Notes: generated by a model not told the origin, from the sequence alone. 64,000 nt of DNA from CAVTUU01 sp045804965 (GCA_045804965.1 JBJMMD010000021.1:31098-95097), one strand, 5' to 3'; numbered from the stretch's first letter, positions 23,999 to 33,285 are shown. Made by a program: numbers and translations.

Positions 23999-25345
23999 CT
24001 ACAGATTGAGCACGAACTTGGCAATCGTGAAATAGATGAATAAGCCGGTGCCGTCGACGACAGTCGTGATCAGCGGCGCCGACACGACTGCCGGGTCGAC
24101 CTTCAATTTTCGCAGCACGAGCGGGAGTACCGCGGCTACGACTGCCGACCAAATGCAGATCGACGCGATCGTCAGCGCGACTACCACACCGACCTTCGCC
24201 CCGACGTTGAGCAGGGCGGCCCGGCCAAAGGCAACTAGCGCCATCACTATGCCCATGCTCAAGCCGACCCCCAGCTCCTTCACCATCACCCATCGGATAT
24301 CGCGCAACCGCACCTCGCCCACCGCCATCGCACGGACGAGCGTGGTCACGGTCTGACTGCCGACGTTGCCGCCAGTGCCGATCAGCAAGGGCACAAAAAA
24401 GGAAAGGGCGATCACTTTCTCGGTTTCTGATTGGTAATGCCGGAGCACGGAGCCGGTGTACGCCTCGGCGACGAACAGGAGGAGCAACCACACCAGCCGG
24501 CGGCGGACGAGCAATTGCACCGACGCCAACCGGTAGGGCGTGTCCAACGGTTGCGAACCGCCCAGGCGCTCGATGTCCTCGGTCGCCTCTTCCTCGAGCA
24601 CATCAGCCACGTCGTCCTGCGTGATGATGCCCAGCAGATGATTGTCGTCATCAACAACAGGCAACGCGAGGAGATTATGATCGGTCAGGAGCCTGGCCGC
24701 GACTTCTTGGTCAGCGTCGGCCGAGACTTTGATCACATCTTTGAACATCAGTGAGCGCACGTGTGCGTCCGGTTTGCTCAAGACGAGCGCATGCAGGGAG
24801 AGGACCCCCAGCAAGTGTTCCTCCTCGTCGAGCACATAGGCGTAGTAAACCGTTTCCACTTCTTCCGCCACGCGACGGAGGGCGAGGATCGCTTCGTCGG
24901 CCCGTATATCAGGCGAGACGCCGACGAATGAGGGCGTCATGATCCCACCGGCCGTATCGGGCGGGTACGCGGCGAGTTCGCGGATCTCGGCCGCGTCGGC
25001 GGGCTCCATCGCGACCAGAATCCGCTCGGCGTGCAATTCCGGAAGCTCGCCGATAACGTCGGTCGCGTCGTCGGGGGCCATGGCTTCGAGGAGGTCGGCC
25101 GCGTCGTCGTGACTCAGCGCCTGGAGAATGCGCCCGGCGTGGTACGGATCGATCTCGGCGAGGAGCTGCGAACCTTCTTCTTCCGGCAACCACTGCACCA
25201 GCGTCGCGACTTCGTCGTCGTCGAGATGGGGCACGATATCGGCCCATTCAGCCGGGGTAAGTTTGACCGCCAGCGCCTCGACCCCGCTCCGCTGGCGGGT
25301 CGCGACAAGCTCGCGAATCTCGTTCAAGCGGTCATCGTTCGGCAT
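23999..25345 (-). CDS. mgtE: MgtE-type magnesium transporter
   Basis: The product is 448 residues, the usual length. The N-terminal superhelical domain (about 1-130, with repeats like LLAEIDPYHAGRILQALSHDDAADLLEAM) is followed by two CBS domains (about 135-255, including GIITQDDVADVLEEEATED). Five transmembrane helices fill the last 180 residues (AEAYTGSVL, PLLIGTGGNVGSQTVTTLVRAMAVGEV, and GTGLFIYFTIAKFVLNL at the end). The GGNVGSQ signature is conserved in MgtE channels. Cytosolic Mg2+ is expected to gate it through the N and CBS domains. GAGGAGCG precedes the ATG. Confidence 0.93.
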   Translation of the reverse strand: MPNDDRLNEIRELVATRQRSGVEALAVKLTPAEWADIVPHLDDDEVATLVQWLPEEEGSQLLAEIDPYHAGRILQALSHDDAADLLEAMAPDDATDVIGELPELHAERILVAMEPADAAEIRELAAYPPDTAGGIMTPSFVGVSPDIRADEAILALRRVAEEVETVYYAYVLDEEEHLLGVLSLHALVLSKPDAHVRSLMFKDVIKVSADADQEVAARLLTDHNLLALPVVDDDNHLLGIITQDDVADVLEEEATEDIERLGGSQPLDTPYRLASVQLLVRRRLVWLLLLFVAEAYTGSVLRHYQSETEKVIALSFFVPLLIGTGGNVGSQTVTTLVRAMAVGEVRLRDIRWVMVKELGVGLSMGIVMALVAFGRAALLNVGAKVGVVVALTIASICIWSAVVAAVLPLVLRKLKVDPAVVSAPLITTVVDGTGLFIYFTIAKFVLNL

Positions 25346-25536
25346 CGACGCTCCTCATCATCCACATCTCCGCATGGGCGCAGCCGCGCGAATGATGCCA
25401 TGCTCCGCCTCGGGCGGTGACCCCGATCGCAGCGCTTGCGGAATGAGGTCGCAAACCGGTGGACACCGTTGTGTCCGGCCGCTAAGATGCGCCCGTTGAC
25501 AAACCCCTCGCGTGCCAAAGCAGACCGGAAACATTG

Positions 25537-25758
25537 ATGAGGCAGCATTCCGACGATGAGGGCTGGGTCGAGTCGGCGCCGGACGACATGGTGAACGAAA
25601 GCCAGCCGCCGTCGCTCAGCGCGCTAATTAGCCCCGACGACTGGCGGCTGTATCACATCATGCGCGAGCTGCACGGCGAAGAACGTTTGCGCGTTCTCGC
25701 CTTCGCCGAAATGCTCTACAACCTGCAACGTGCGCGGGAATGGGCCAAGCCGAAGTAA
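25537..25758 (+). CDS. Small hypothetical acidic-helical protein
   Basis: The product is 73 residues (ATG 25537; a TTG lies one codon upstream). The C-terminal half (ISPDDWRLYHIMRELHGEER then AFAEMLYNLQ) is helical and protein-like, with a codon pattern typical of coding sequence. No family is recognised. It is divergent from mgtE and stands alone. Confidence 0.45.
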   Translation: MRQHSDDEGWVESAPDDMVNESQPPSLSALISPDDWRLYHIMRELHGEERLRVLAFAEMLYNLQRAREWAKPK

Positions 25759-26251
25759 GGTGGTTGCCGATGCGGATGGAGCGTGGACGCATTTCGCGCC
25801 CTTTATCAGGTAGGACCACCGATCGGTAGGACTCGCGAGCTCTTGTCGTTCGGACGCTTCCGTTTGGACAGCGCCCAAGGCACTCTTGGACTGGATTTCT
25901 TCCACGAAAATTGAAGGCCAGTTTGCCCTCGCGACGAGGTCGACAGTGCGCGAAACGCCGGATGCGGAGGCCCCCATAATCATCGCCCTTCCTGTGGGGC
26001 GCTCGCCGAAACGCGGCTGTCCGGATCGGTTTGAGGAGGGCGAATTGAGATCCGAAATCTGCTATTATCGGTAAAGTCGCCACCTGGCTAACTCATGTGA
26101 TCATCGGCGTTGCGGCTTGACGCAGATCGCCTAATTGGCTCATTCCGGACTCGTCTGAGTCCGGAATGAGCCACGTGATACCTTCAGACACCCATACACA
26201 CGTCACAAAACGAACGCGCGATTCGTCTGTTCTGATAGGAGGATCATTACA
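25759..26251. other. Intergenic region with a perfect long hairpin
   Basis: About 490 bp without a credible gene. Its main feature is the 16-bp hairpin at 26138-26173. The stretch just before the next gene (about 26200-26250) is the likely leader, with TAGGAGG 8 to 9 bases before the start codon. Confidence 0.5.
26138..26173. terminator. Perfect 16-bp hairpin
   Basis: GGCTCATTCCGGACTC (26138-26153) and GAGTCCGGAATGAGCC (26158-26173) are exact complements around GTCT. No T-tract follows on the plus strand. It is the longest perfect hairpin in the window and lies about 80 bases before the SNase-like gene; it may be a terminator, an mRNA stabiliser or a protein site. Confidence 0.6.
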
Positions 26252-27829
26252 ATGGCGCTGCGTTTTGGCTGGTTCCGGCCAATCGTGATCGTGCTCTTCG
26301 TGCTTGCTGCCCATTTACCTGGGGGGTGGACGCAATCCGCGGCGGCGGATGTCGAAGGGAACACATACACCAGCCCCCACTATAAATACACAGTCACGTG
26401 GGATGACACGTGGTTCGTGTCCCAAGAAGATTCCACGGACTACGATTTCCTCGAACTCACGAACGGACTCACTTATGCCGATTTCGCTGCTGGCCCCGAC
26501 AGTTCCCCCAACCCGGAATCTGCGCTCGGCAGCGCCGTCGCAGGATTACGGTCGGATCCAAATGTAAGCGAATTCGTTACCCTGCGGGATAGTGACGGGA
26601 AAGCCATCCGCCACAGCGACGAGCATCACGCGTTTGCCGCCTTTACCTTTACCCAAACATTCGAAGACGGCAGCACAATGGCGCTGGCGGCTTACCTCGA
26701 AACTCGCCCAGTCACGGCCGGCAGCGTGTATCTGTTCTTTTCCGCCTACATGCCCTCAGAGGATTTCGCGTCCGAGCGTCCCCTGTTCGAGCAGTTATTG
26801 AGCAGCCTCGTCATACCAGGCGACGAGGGCGCGGCGCAAGGGGCCGGAGAGCAGGTCCTGAATGGCGTTCAACAGGTTCTGACCAAAGGCGAACCCGCGC
26901 CAGTCTTCGCTTCCGGTCCCTGGCGGGTCGCGGTGGCGACTTCGGCGCGCAGCGACGCGTTCATACGAATTGGACTCAAACCGAAAGCGGGCAAGGATTG
27001 GTTGGTCGCCGTCCTCGACGTCACCAATTGGAGCGAGGATGACGCTGAGCTCTCCGCTCAGGCGTTCACGGTGCGGATCAAGGGGAGAACCCAGCCGATC
27101 AAGATCGCGGCGAATTCGACGAGCAAAGTGGCTTCGCAATTGGACCTGGCATCGCCCTCGGATGACGCCCCCGCAAAAATCGGCGCAGGCAAGTCCACTC
27201 GCGTTGTGCTCGTCTTCTCGCTGCCGGCGGAGAGCCAGGCGCCTGAGCTCATCCTAGACAAGGAAGCGCTCCCGCTCGGTGACGTACTCGAAGCGAAGTT
27301 GCAACCGGAAAGCCTACCGAAACCCGCCGGCCCGCCCAAGATGACGAAGGGCGAGATCGTTTCCGCATCGGACGGCAACACGCTGCGCCTTACGTTGAAG
27401 GGGAAGGACAAGCCGCAGCAGATTCGCTTGCTGGGCGTTGACTCGCCTTCTGAAGACGCATGCTTTGCTGATGAGGCTAAGACGTTGCTCGACGACCTGG
27501 CGGGGACGGCGGTGCTCGTCGAAACGGATGCCGCGTTGAAAAGCGGCAAACCCCCTGTCCGCTACGTTTGGCTGTCTAATGACGATGGTTCGCGCACGCT
27601 TCTCAATCAACGGCTCATCGCGGAAGGCAAGGCGCAAGCCTCGTCGATCCCCGCCGATGCCCGGTTCGGATTGTGGTTCGAGACAACGGAGGGCGTGGCA
27701 AAGAACGGACAAGTTGGACTCTGGGCCGCATGCGAGACGCCGGAGTCGGCCACCCAAGTCCCGACTTCCTCGTCAGCAACTTCACCCACGCCCAGACCGA
27801 CCAGCACGCCCGTCGCAACGCCCACCTAG
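26252..27829 (+). CDS. Secreted protein with degenerate SNase domain
   Basis: The product is 525 residues. A signal peptide (to about residue 32) precedes a domain starting EGNTYTSPHYKYTVTWDD that looks like the lipoprotein-like/PsbP-type folds of secreted Chloroflexota proteins. A beta-rich middle (about 225-350) follows. Residues about 365-500 have the staphylococcal-nuclease OB fold (IRLLGVDSPS, PVRYVWL, LLNQRLIAEGKA). Of the catalytic trio, the first Arg is kept (IRLLGVD), but the Glu of VDTPE is Ser here, and the Arg of the GR motif is replaced by Lys/Pro. Catalysis is therefore doubtful. A Thr/Pro/Ser tail (TPTPRPTSTPVATPT) ends the protein. TAGGAGG precedes the start. Confidence 0.7.
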   Translation: MALRFGWFRPIVIVLFVLAAHLPGGWTQSAAADVEGNTYTSPHYKYTVTWDDTWFVSQEDSTDYDFLELTNGLTYADFAAGPDSSPNPESALGSAVAGLRSDPNVSEFVTLRDSDGKAIRHSDEHHAFAAFTFTQTFEDGSTMALAAYLETRPVTAGSVYLFFSAYMPSEDFASERPLFEQLLSSLVIPGDEGAAQGAGEQVLNGVQQVLTKGEPAPVFASGPWRVAVATSARSDAFIRIGLKPKAGKDWLVAVLDVTNWSEDDAELSAQAFTVRIKGRTQPIKIAANSTSKVASQLDLASPSDDAPAKIGAGKSTRVVLVFSLPAESQAPELILDKEALPLGDVLEAKLQPESLPKPAGPPKMTKGEIVSASDGNTLRLTLKGKDKPQQIRLLGVDSPSEDACFADEAKTLLDDLAGTAVLVETDAALKSGKPPVRYVWLSNDDGSRTLLNQRLIAEGKAQASSIPADARFGLWFETTEGVAKNGQVGLWAACETPESATQVPTSSSATSPTPRPTSTPVATPT

Positions 27830-27870
27830 ACTGCCACGGTGGAACTTGAATTGACCCGAATCGTCGTGCA

Positions 27871-29055
27871 ATGAAGAGGCATCGAATGTCAGTTCCACCT
27901 TACACCGCCATGCTTGCGCGCACGAATCGCGGTTGGCGCGCGCGTGTCCCGGTGATCCGATCAGGTTGGCTGCTGGTGCTCTCCGTGGCATTGCTGCTGG
28001 GACCCGCGCTCCGGATTGAATCTGTCGTTGCTACCGAAAACCACGCCTCCTTCAGCATTCCGAAGACGATTTCGTCTGAAGATGAGTCGTACGTCCGTGA
28101 AGGCGTCGCGCTGGCGCAAAACTATGTTGCGGAAACGCTCTCCGATGTCTCGGATGCTCCACTCGTCATCAACGTGCGCAACTCCGACGACACGACGAGC
28201 GCGCACGCCGTTGCTTTCTACGGTGGTGATTACATTGTCGTCTTCACCAAATCGCCGGGATGGATCGAGTTGGCGCCTTTTGACCGCGTCCACGTCGTGG
28301 TCCATGAATACATCCACGCGTATCAGCACGCGATGCTGCACGGCGGTGAAGATGCCCTCCCGGTTTGGTTCTTGGAAGGGATGGCCGAATACCTCTCCTA
28401 TGATGCCGTCGCCCAACTCGGAATCGTTCGCTCCCGTGATGTTCACGACTTTCACAGCTGGGCGGTGGCGTCGAATCCAAACCTGCCGGCTCTGGACGAT
28501 CTCGAGAAGGCGGATGCGTTCTATAGCGAGTACGGACCGGTTTACAGCCTCGCTTACCTGGCGTTCGACCACATGCTCGATGGACGCTCGCCCGGGGACC
28601 TCGACCGCTTCTTCAAGGCGACTCGGTCGAGCCACGACTGGCGCGATGCGTATGAACGCATTTTCGGGCAGGATATTGCCACCTTCTATCGCTCGTTCGC
28701 GGACGCGCGGGATGGGCTGGTCGCGCCGATCAGCGAGCCTGACACCTTTGCTCCAGTCATTCCGGAGGAGATCAAGAGCGGGGTCTCAATCGACTCGACA
28801 ACCAGCCCGCTTGCGGTGGGGGAGCAGTTGACGGTGCTCGCGCAAGCCGATGCGGGCGCGATCTGCCAGCTCCGCCTCAGCGGCCAGACGTCCGGCAAGA
28901 GCCTCAACCGGACGACCTTTGCGGATGCGTCGGGCCATCTGTTTTGGCTCGTGACCATTCCATCGTCGATGGGGCCGGGAGCCGCCGCCATGACCGCGTC
29001 CTGCGGTGGCAAGCGAAGCAGCACCGAGATCGAGATCACGGACGCCCACGACTAG
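27871..29055 (+). CDS. Secreted zinc metalloprotease-like protein (peptidase MA type)
   Basis: The product is 394 residues. An extended N-terminus with a hydrophobic segment at about 31-47 acts as signal or anchor. The gluzincin motif is VVHEYIHAYQHAM, giving His145, Glu146 and His149, with the third ligand probably in WFLEGMAEYLSYDA (Glu169 or Glu173). This is the pattern of the peptidase-MA-like and M61-like families. The C-terminal about 100 residues are beta-rich. The start at 27871 has no clear ribosome site, and ATG 27886 is an alternative. It follows the SNase-fold gene by 41 bases and may be co-transcribed. Proteolysis outside the cell is inferred from motif and signal. Confidence 0.75.
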   Translation: MKRHRMSVPPYTAMLARTNRGWRARVPVIRSGWLLVLSVALLLGPALRIESVVATENHASFSIPKTISSEDESYVREGVALAQNYVAETLSDVSDAPLVINVRNSDDTTSAHAVAFYGGDYIVVFTKSPGWIELAPFDRVHVVVHEYIHAYQHAMLHGGEDALPVWFLEGMAEYLSYDAVAQLGIVRSRDVHDFHSWAVASNPNLPALDDLEKADAFYSEYGPVYSLAYLAFDHMLDGRSPGDLDRFFKATRSSHDWRDAYERIFGQDIATFYRSFADARDGLVAPISEPDTFAPVIPEEIKSGVSIDSTTSPLAVGEQLTVLAQADAGAICQLRLSGQTSGKSLNRTTFADASGHLFWLVTIPSSMGPGAAAMTASCGGKRSSTEIEITDAHD

Positions 29056-29100
29056 CGCAAGCACGAGCGCACTCGCTCGCACGCGCGGCGAGGTTCGCCG

Positions 29101-29991
29101 GTGCGCAGACGGATCCCCATGAAATCCAACATAGAAGATCAGATCCGTCCCGAACTCGTACCGAGGGAACGTCTCCTGTGGAGCGGCCGTCCTCGTGGCG
29201 GGCTCCGCCTTGCGGGGCAGGATGGGCTCCTCATCCCGTTCAGCCTCCTGTGGTGTGGCGGCATCACCCTGGGGCTGATACGTGCGATCCGCGCCGAGGC
29301 GGGCTTCTTCCTGCTTCTGTTCACTCCTTTCGTGCTGTCGGATCTCTACTTGCTCGTGGGGCGCTTTGTCATCTATGCCCGGCGCCGAAGCAAAACGGTC
29401 TGCGCCCTCACCGAGCAGCGCGCCCTCATCGTTAGTGGACTGGTCCACCGACAGGTACTGAATCTGCCCTTGCACACCATGTCCACGGTCGAACTTCAAG
29501 AGCACGGCGATGGCAGCGGCACGATCACGTTCGGCGCGGCGGATGTATGGTCACAAAATGGCCACGGCGCGGGGTCGGCTTTTGCAGTGATCGACGACGC
29601 TCCCCACGTTGACGCCCTGATCCGCCAGGCTCGCGCGGAGCGGCAGAGAGGAGACGACGTGGAGCGGGCCGGTGGCGCGGTGGCGGACCATCGGGGGGAC
29701 ATGTCGGCCCCCGAGGCCGAGGTGCTCCTACTGGGGCCGAAGATGGGCGATTGCGAGGCCCTCACGCTTGCTCTGAAGGAGTTGGTCGTTCGCCGGGAGC
29801 CGGCGCTCAGCAGTGGGCAGGAGCGACGCCGTTTGCGCTCGCCAAAGCGCGTCACCGTCCTGGTCCCCGCTGCTGGCGCCGGACGCGTCCCGCTCGCTTT
29901 CCGCTCCCTGCGGGCCGTCTTGGACGTCTACGCGGCTACGCCTTCGTTGCCCACAGGAGTGTCCGTGAGCAAGTTAGCGCGCGGTGTTTGA
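29101..29991 (+). CDS. PH-domain membrane protein, possibly fused or frameshifted
   Basis: The frame is 296 residues from GTG 29101; ATG 29119 is an alternative start. Residues about 10-185 resemble bacterial PH-domain membrane proteins: ERLLWSGRPRGG, two helices at about 43-65 and 67-90, then CALTEQRALIVSGLV. From about residue 200 the sequence is unrelated and may be a separate product starting at ATG 29701 (GGGGGGAC upstream). That second part continues smoothly in another frame after 29984, so a one-base frameshift near the stop is likely. The function of either part is unknown. Confidence 0.5.
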   Translation: MRRRIPMKSNIEDQIRPELVPRERLLWSGRPRGGLRLAGQDGLLIPFSLLWCGGITLGLIRAIRAEAGFFLLLFTPFVLSDLYLLVGRFVIYARRRSKTVCALTEQRALIVSGLVHRQVLNLPLHTMSTVELQEHGDGSGTITFGAADVWSQNGHGAGSAFAVIDDAPHVDALIRQARAERQRGDDVERAGGAVADHRGDMSAPEAEVLLLGPKMGDCEALTLALKELVVRREPALSSGQERRRLRSPKRVTVLVPAAGAGRVPLAFRSLRAVLDVYAATPSLPTGVSVSKLARGV

Positions 29992-30316
29992 GCGGCGCCA
30001 CGGCTACGTGCGTGGAGAAGTGCTGCCCGCGCTCGAAGAGCGGGGGTTCTGCGCGCGGGAACAATACCGCCGGCTTCGGCTGTTCGGGGCGTACCGCTGG
30101 GTGCTCACCCCGGTGGGTCAAGCAGCGCGGACGAACCTTCAGGCAAAACTGGCAGGCGGTAATGATTGGAGCGGCGGGCGAACGGTGGCCGACGACCTCC
30201 GCGCCTACGCAGGGGTACCCCGCGGGTTCGGGTCCCTCGACGCCGCATGGGCCGCCATCGACGTGGGCGTGCGTGAAGGATGGGACGACTACGTCAAAGC
30301 CCATGACTACGACTAG
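29984..30316 (+). pseudogene. Probable C-terminal part of frameshifted unknown protein
   Basis: This 110-codon frame starts with GTG inside the end of the preceding frame. Its content (VLPALEERGFCAREQYRRLR, then YRWVLTPVGQAAR) has the look of a winged-helix-like C-terminus. Read together with residues 200-296 of the upstream frame it makes a continuous domain: the junction would read SVSKLARGVFERRHGYV. I read it as one protein broken by an indel, or as two overlapping genes. No function is recognised. Confidence 0.45.
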
Positions 30317-30351
30317 GGCCGAGGTTGGGTAATGAGCAGGCTGCATGATAA

Positions 30352-30643
30352 GCGCCAGGAGCAACCATCAACTTGCTGCCAGACGTTCGGTGGCGGGCAG
30401 TTACGACCGTGACGACCGTCGGTTATGGCGACACATTCCCGACAACCGTTGCGGGACGGGGGCGTCGGCGTTGTTCTCATGCTCGTCAGCATTGCCCTGT
30501 TTGGCCTACTAACCGCGAGTTTGGCAGCACGCGTCGTCGAGGCCAAAGAAGACGAACTTCTGATCGCGCTACGCCACATCAATACGCGACTAGAGCAGAT
30601 TGAATCGTTAGCCGGAGCCAACGATTTGACGTCCTTGGATTAG
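30352..30643 (+). pseudogene. Remnant of a voltage-gated-like K+ channel pore
   Basis: The first frame encodes RWRAVTTVTTVGYGDTFPTT, with the TVGYGD selectivity filter, then AGR. Homology continues one frame over as GVGVVLMLVSIALFGLLTAS, the inner pore helix, and ends ARHINTRLEQIESL-like coiled coil before the stop at 30643. The shift lies in a run of five G at 30458-30462. A stop at about 30349 precedes the pore, so all upstream helices are missing. This is a truncated, frameshifted K+ channel gene; a homopolymer sequencing error could explain the frameshift but not the missing N-terminus. Confidence 0.7.
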
Positions 30644-30650
30644 ATCGCTT

Positions 30651-31646
30651 TTACAACCCGCGCGCCTGCTTGAGGCGATTGAGCGCATCGGCGGCTTGCT
30701 GCACGGCCGCAGTTCCGGCGTTGATCTCTTGCGCGGCGAGTTCAATGCTGGCAGCGTCAAGGTTGTCGATGCCGTAGGTGAGATAGTCTGCCGCGTTCGC
30801 GAGATGCCCTGTGGCTTCGACCCAATATCCATGGACTTCCGCGAATGTCGCGGGTGGTGTGTATGCAACAGCGCTGTCGTATGACGTTTGCCACGTAGCG
30901 GCGATTACCGCCATTTGGATGATCCAGTTCTGATCGAACAGGTCTGAGACTTGGAAATTTGCCGTCAACGAGGTGACCGTATCCATGCTGTTTTGCAACG
31001 TCACTGTCTGAATGGCGATCCAATCGATGTAAGCTTGTTCCTCAATCGTCCAACCTGTTGCCACTGGCGCCTGAGTTGGCTCTTGAGTTGGTGCTTTTGC
31101 CGCGGTCTTCCCTTCGACCAGATCCGCGTCGATGTGGAGCTCGCCACACGATTTCCAGAGACCGATGTTCTTCGATTTCGCATCGTTCTGTGCATTTTCG
31201 AGCCGCTTGAAATACTTCGGCGTGTTCCGAGAATCATCGAATCCTGCATTGCCATCGCGAACCAGTTTCGTGTTGACGAGCGATGCCTTCTTGGCTCCTT
31301 TTCCAGGGAGCCAAACATACCGAATCGTCAAATTGCCGTCTTTGTCGACGCGTCCAGATCTCTCGAGATAGATCTCTGTTTTGGCGGGTAAGAGTCGCTT
31401 GAGCTGGCGCTTCGATTCGCCGTAGTAGCACTCACCTTTTTCAGGTGCATCGATGCCCGCAAGGAGCACCGTGACGACATCATCGGCGCTGCTCAAGACG
31501 TCGATCTTGTCTCCATCCTTGACCTGGATCACCGTCGCCTTCGTTGCCGACTTCGGCACTCCGGTTGGACGCGACGGTGCTGCCGAGACCTCGATCTTGG
31601 GCATGAGCATGAACGCGAGCAACATGAGCGCAATTACCCGTTTCAT
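30651..31646 (-). CDS. Secreted SNase-fold protein with altered active site
   Basis: The product is 331 residues from ATG 31646, which has GAAGGGAAG upstream; a longer frame is not credible. A signal peptide (to about residue 22) is followed by the SNase OB fold (about 35-165): KDGDKIDVL, LLAGIDAPEKGECYYGES, IRYVWLPGK, NIGLWKSCGE. The Glu of DAPE is kept, but the Arg expected just before LAGID is Leu, and the GR motif is GN. After a short APTQEPTQAP linker, residues about 195-331 are a helical domain of unknown role. It is a paralogue, in fold, of the 26252 product and faces it across the damaged genes. Confidence 0.7.
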   Translation of the reverse strand: MKRVIALMLLAFMLMPKIEVSAAPSRPTGVPKSATKATVIQVKDGDKIDVLSSADDVVTVLLAGIDAPEKGECYYGESKRQLKRLLPAKTEIYLERSGRVDKDGNLTIRYVWLPGKGAKKASLVNTKLVRDGNAGFDDSRNTPKYFKRLENAQNDAKSKNIGLWKSCGELHIDADLVEGKTAAKAPTQEPTQAPVATGWTIEEQAYIDWIAIQTVTLQNSMDTVTSLTANFQVSDLFDQNWIIQMAVIAATWQTSYDSAVAYTPPATFAEVHGYWVEATGHLANAADYLTYGIDNLDAASIELAAQEINAGTAAVQQAADALNRLKQARGL

Positions 31647-31804
31647 GATTTTCTTCCCTTCATAGCTTTCTACGATTACCGTCAGGGATTGCTCTAGAAT
31701 CCTCATCAACACTGTTCCGAGAAGCTTCGAGAATTTCGACAATTGCGCGTTTTGACCTTCGCGGAGGGAAACGATCTCGCGTTGCCGGTTCACGTGATCG
31801 ATGG

Positions 31805-31833
31805 CTGACTGCGAGTCATTCTCAAGCTACAAT
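31805..31833 (+). promoter_or_regulatory. Sigma70-type promoter for the allantoinase-like gene
   Basis: CTGACT (31805-31810) is followed by a 17-base spacer and TACAAT (31828-31833). The -10 matches five of six. Initiation near 31840 supports ATG 31873 as the start codon. Confidence 0.5.
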
Positions 31834-31872
31834 GACGCTTCACATGGAATTGATAGTTCGTTAGGGGGAATT

Positions 31873-33270
31873 ATGAAGACCCTCGTGATCGAGGGCGGCA
31901 CCGTCGTGACCGATCAAGAACAGTTTCGCGCCGATCTCGTCATCTCCGGCGACCACATCAGCGCGATCACACTCGATGCGCGCGGTCTCCTTGCCGACGA
32001 ACGGATCGAGGCCGAGGGCATGCTGATCATGCCGGGCGGCATCGACGCGCACACGCACTTTCGCGAGCCGGAAGAGTTCACGAAAGAGGGGTTCACCACC
32101 GGCAGCGCCGCCGCTTCCGCGGGCGGCATCACGACTGTCGTCGAGATGCCGCAAGCGGACCCCACGACGGTGAGCGCCGAGCAGTTCCGCGCCAAACGGG
32201 ACCAGGTTGGCAAAACGTCGTTTGTCGATATGGCGCTGTGGGCCGGGATCGTCGGCGAGCCGAAGCAGCACGCGGACGCGTTGCGGGAAATGGCCGCCGA
32301 AGGCGCGGTCGCGTTCAAGTCGTTCATGGCCACTTCGAGCCCGTCGTTTCCCGCGGTGAACGAGGATCAGCTCTTTGCCGCGATGGGCGTGGTCGCCGAG
32401 ATCGGTCTCCCCTACGGGTTGCACGCTGAGCATGACGGAATGCTCCAAATCGGTCTTCAACGCCTGCAGCGACTTGGGCGGAAAGATCCTCTCGCCCATG
32501 CCGAATCCCGCCCGCCGATTATCGAGACGATCGCCGTCGGCACCGCGCTCTTAATGGCGGAGCTGACCGGCTGTTGGGTGCATATCTGTCATGTCGCGTC
32601 TGCTGATGCGTTGCGTTTGATCGCGGAGGCGCGGGGCCGGGGCGTCCGCGTGACGTGTGAAACCTGCCCGCAATATTTGGCACTCAACACCGACGATCTG
32701 TTGGCGCTGCGCGGCTTCGGCCGCTGCGCCCCGGCGATCCGAGAGCAGGAGGAAGTTGATGCGATCTGGCCGTACGTGATGGACGAAACGGTCGATCTCA
32801 TCTGCTCCGATCATGCCGGCCTCACCTTCGAAAGCAAGGAAGCGGCCGCTGACGACATCTTCAAGGCGCCACTTGGCCTGTCCGGCGCACAAACGTTGCT
32901 TCCGGTCTTTTACGACAGCGCGGTCAACCAACGAGGCATGGCGCCGACCCAATTTGTCCGCCAGATGTCGACGAACCCTGCCCAAATCTTCGGTCTCTAT
33001 CCGCGTAAGGGCACGATCGCGCTCGGCTCCGACGCCGATCTCGTGATCTTCGATCCGCAACGGGAATGGATCGCGCGCGGCGAGGAGATGTTCCACAAGC
33101 AGAAATGGACGCCGTTCGAAGGGAAAACAATCATCGGGCGCGTCCGCCGTTCGATCCGCCGGGGCGAAACGACCTACGACGAAATGGGCGCCGGCGAACC
33201 GCTCTTCCCGCAACAACCAGGCAGCGGCCGCTTCCTCCCGCACGGGTATGGGAATCGAAACGGGGGGTAA
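31873..33270 (+). CDS. Allantoinase/dihydropyrimidinase-type amidohydrolase
   Basis: The product is 465 residues from ATG 31873, with GGGGGAATT upstream. It has the cyclic-amidohydrolase metal set: His60 and His62 (DAHTHFREP), carboxylated Lys149 (AVAFKSFMA), His184 (YGLHAEHD), His in HICHVAS and Asp in ICSDHAG. The spacing and the KEGFTTGSAAASAGGITTVVEMP block are closest to allantoinase, so opening of the allantoin ring is the most likely reaction. Hydantoinase or dihydroorotase activity cannot be excluded. No other purine-catabolism gene is adjacent. It is cytoplasmic and appears monocistronic. Confidence 0.8.
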   Translation: MKTLVIEGGTVVTDQEQFRADLVISGDHISAITLDARGLLADERIEAEGMLIMPGGIDAHTHFREPEEFTKEGFTTGSAAASAGGITTVVEMPQADPTTVSAEQFRAKRDQVGKTSFVDMALWAGIVGEPKQHADALREMAAEGAVAFKSFMATSSPSFPAVNEDQLFAAMGVVAEIGLPYGLHAEHDGMLQIGLQRLQRLGRKDPLAHAESRPPIIETIAVGTALLMAELTGCWVHICHVASADALRLIAEARGRGVRVTCETCPQYLALNTDDLLALRGFGRCAPAIREQEEVDAIWPYVMDETVDLICSDHAGLTFESKEAAADDIFKAPLGLSGAQTLLPVFYDSAVNQRGMAPTQFVRQMSTNPAQIFGLYPRKGTIALGSDADLVIFDPQREWIARGEEMFHKQKWTPFEGKTIIGRVRRSIRRGETTYDEMGAGEPLFPQQPGSGRFLPHGYGNRNGG

Positions 33271-33285
33271 CGCCCGACGGCGCTT

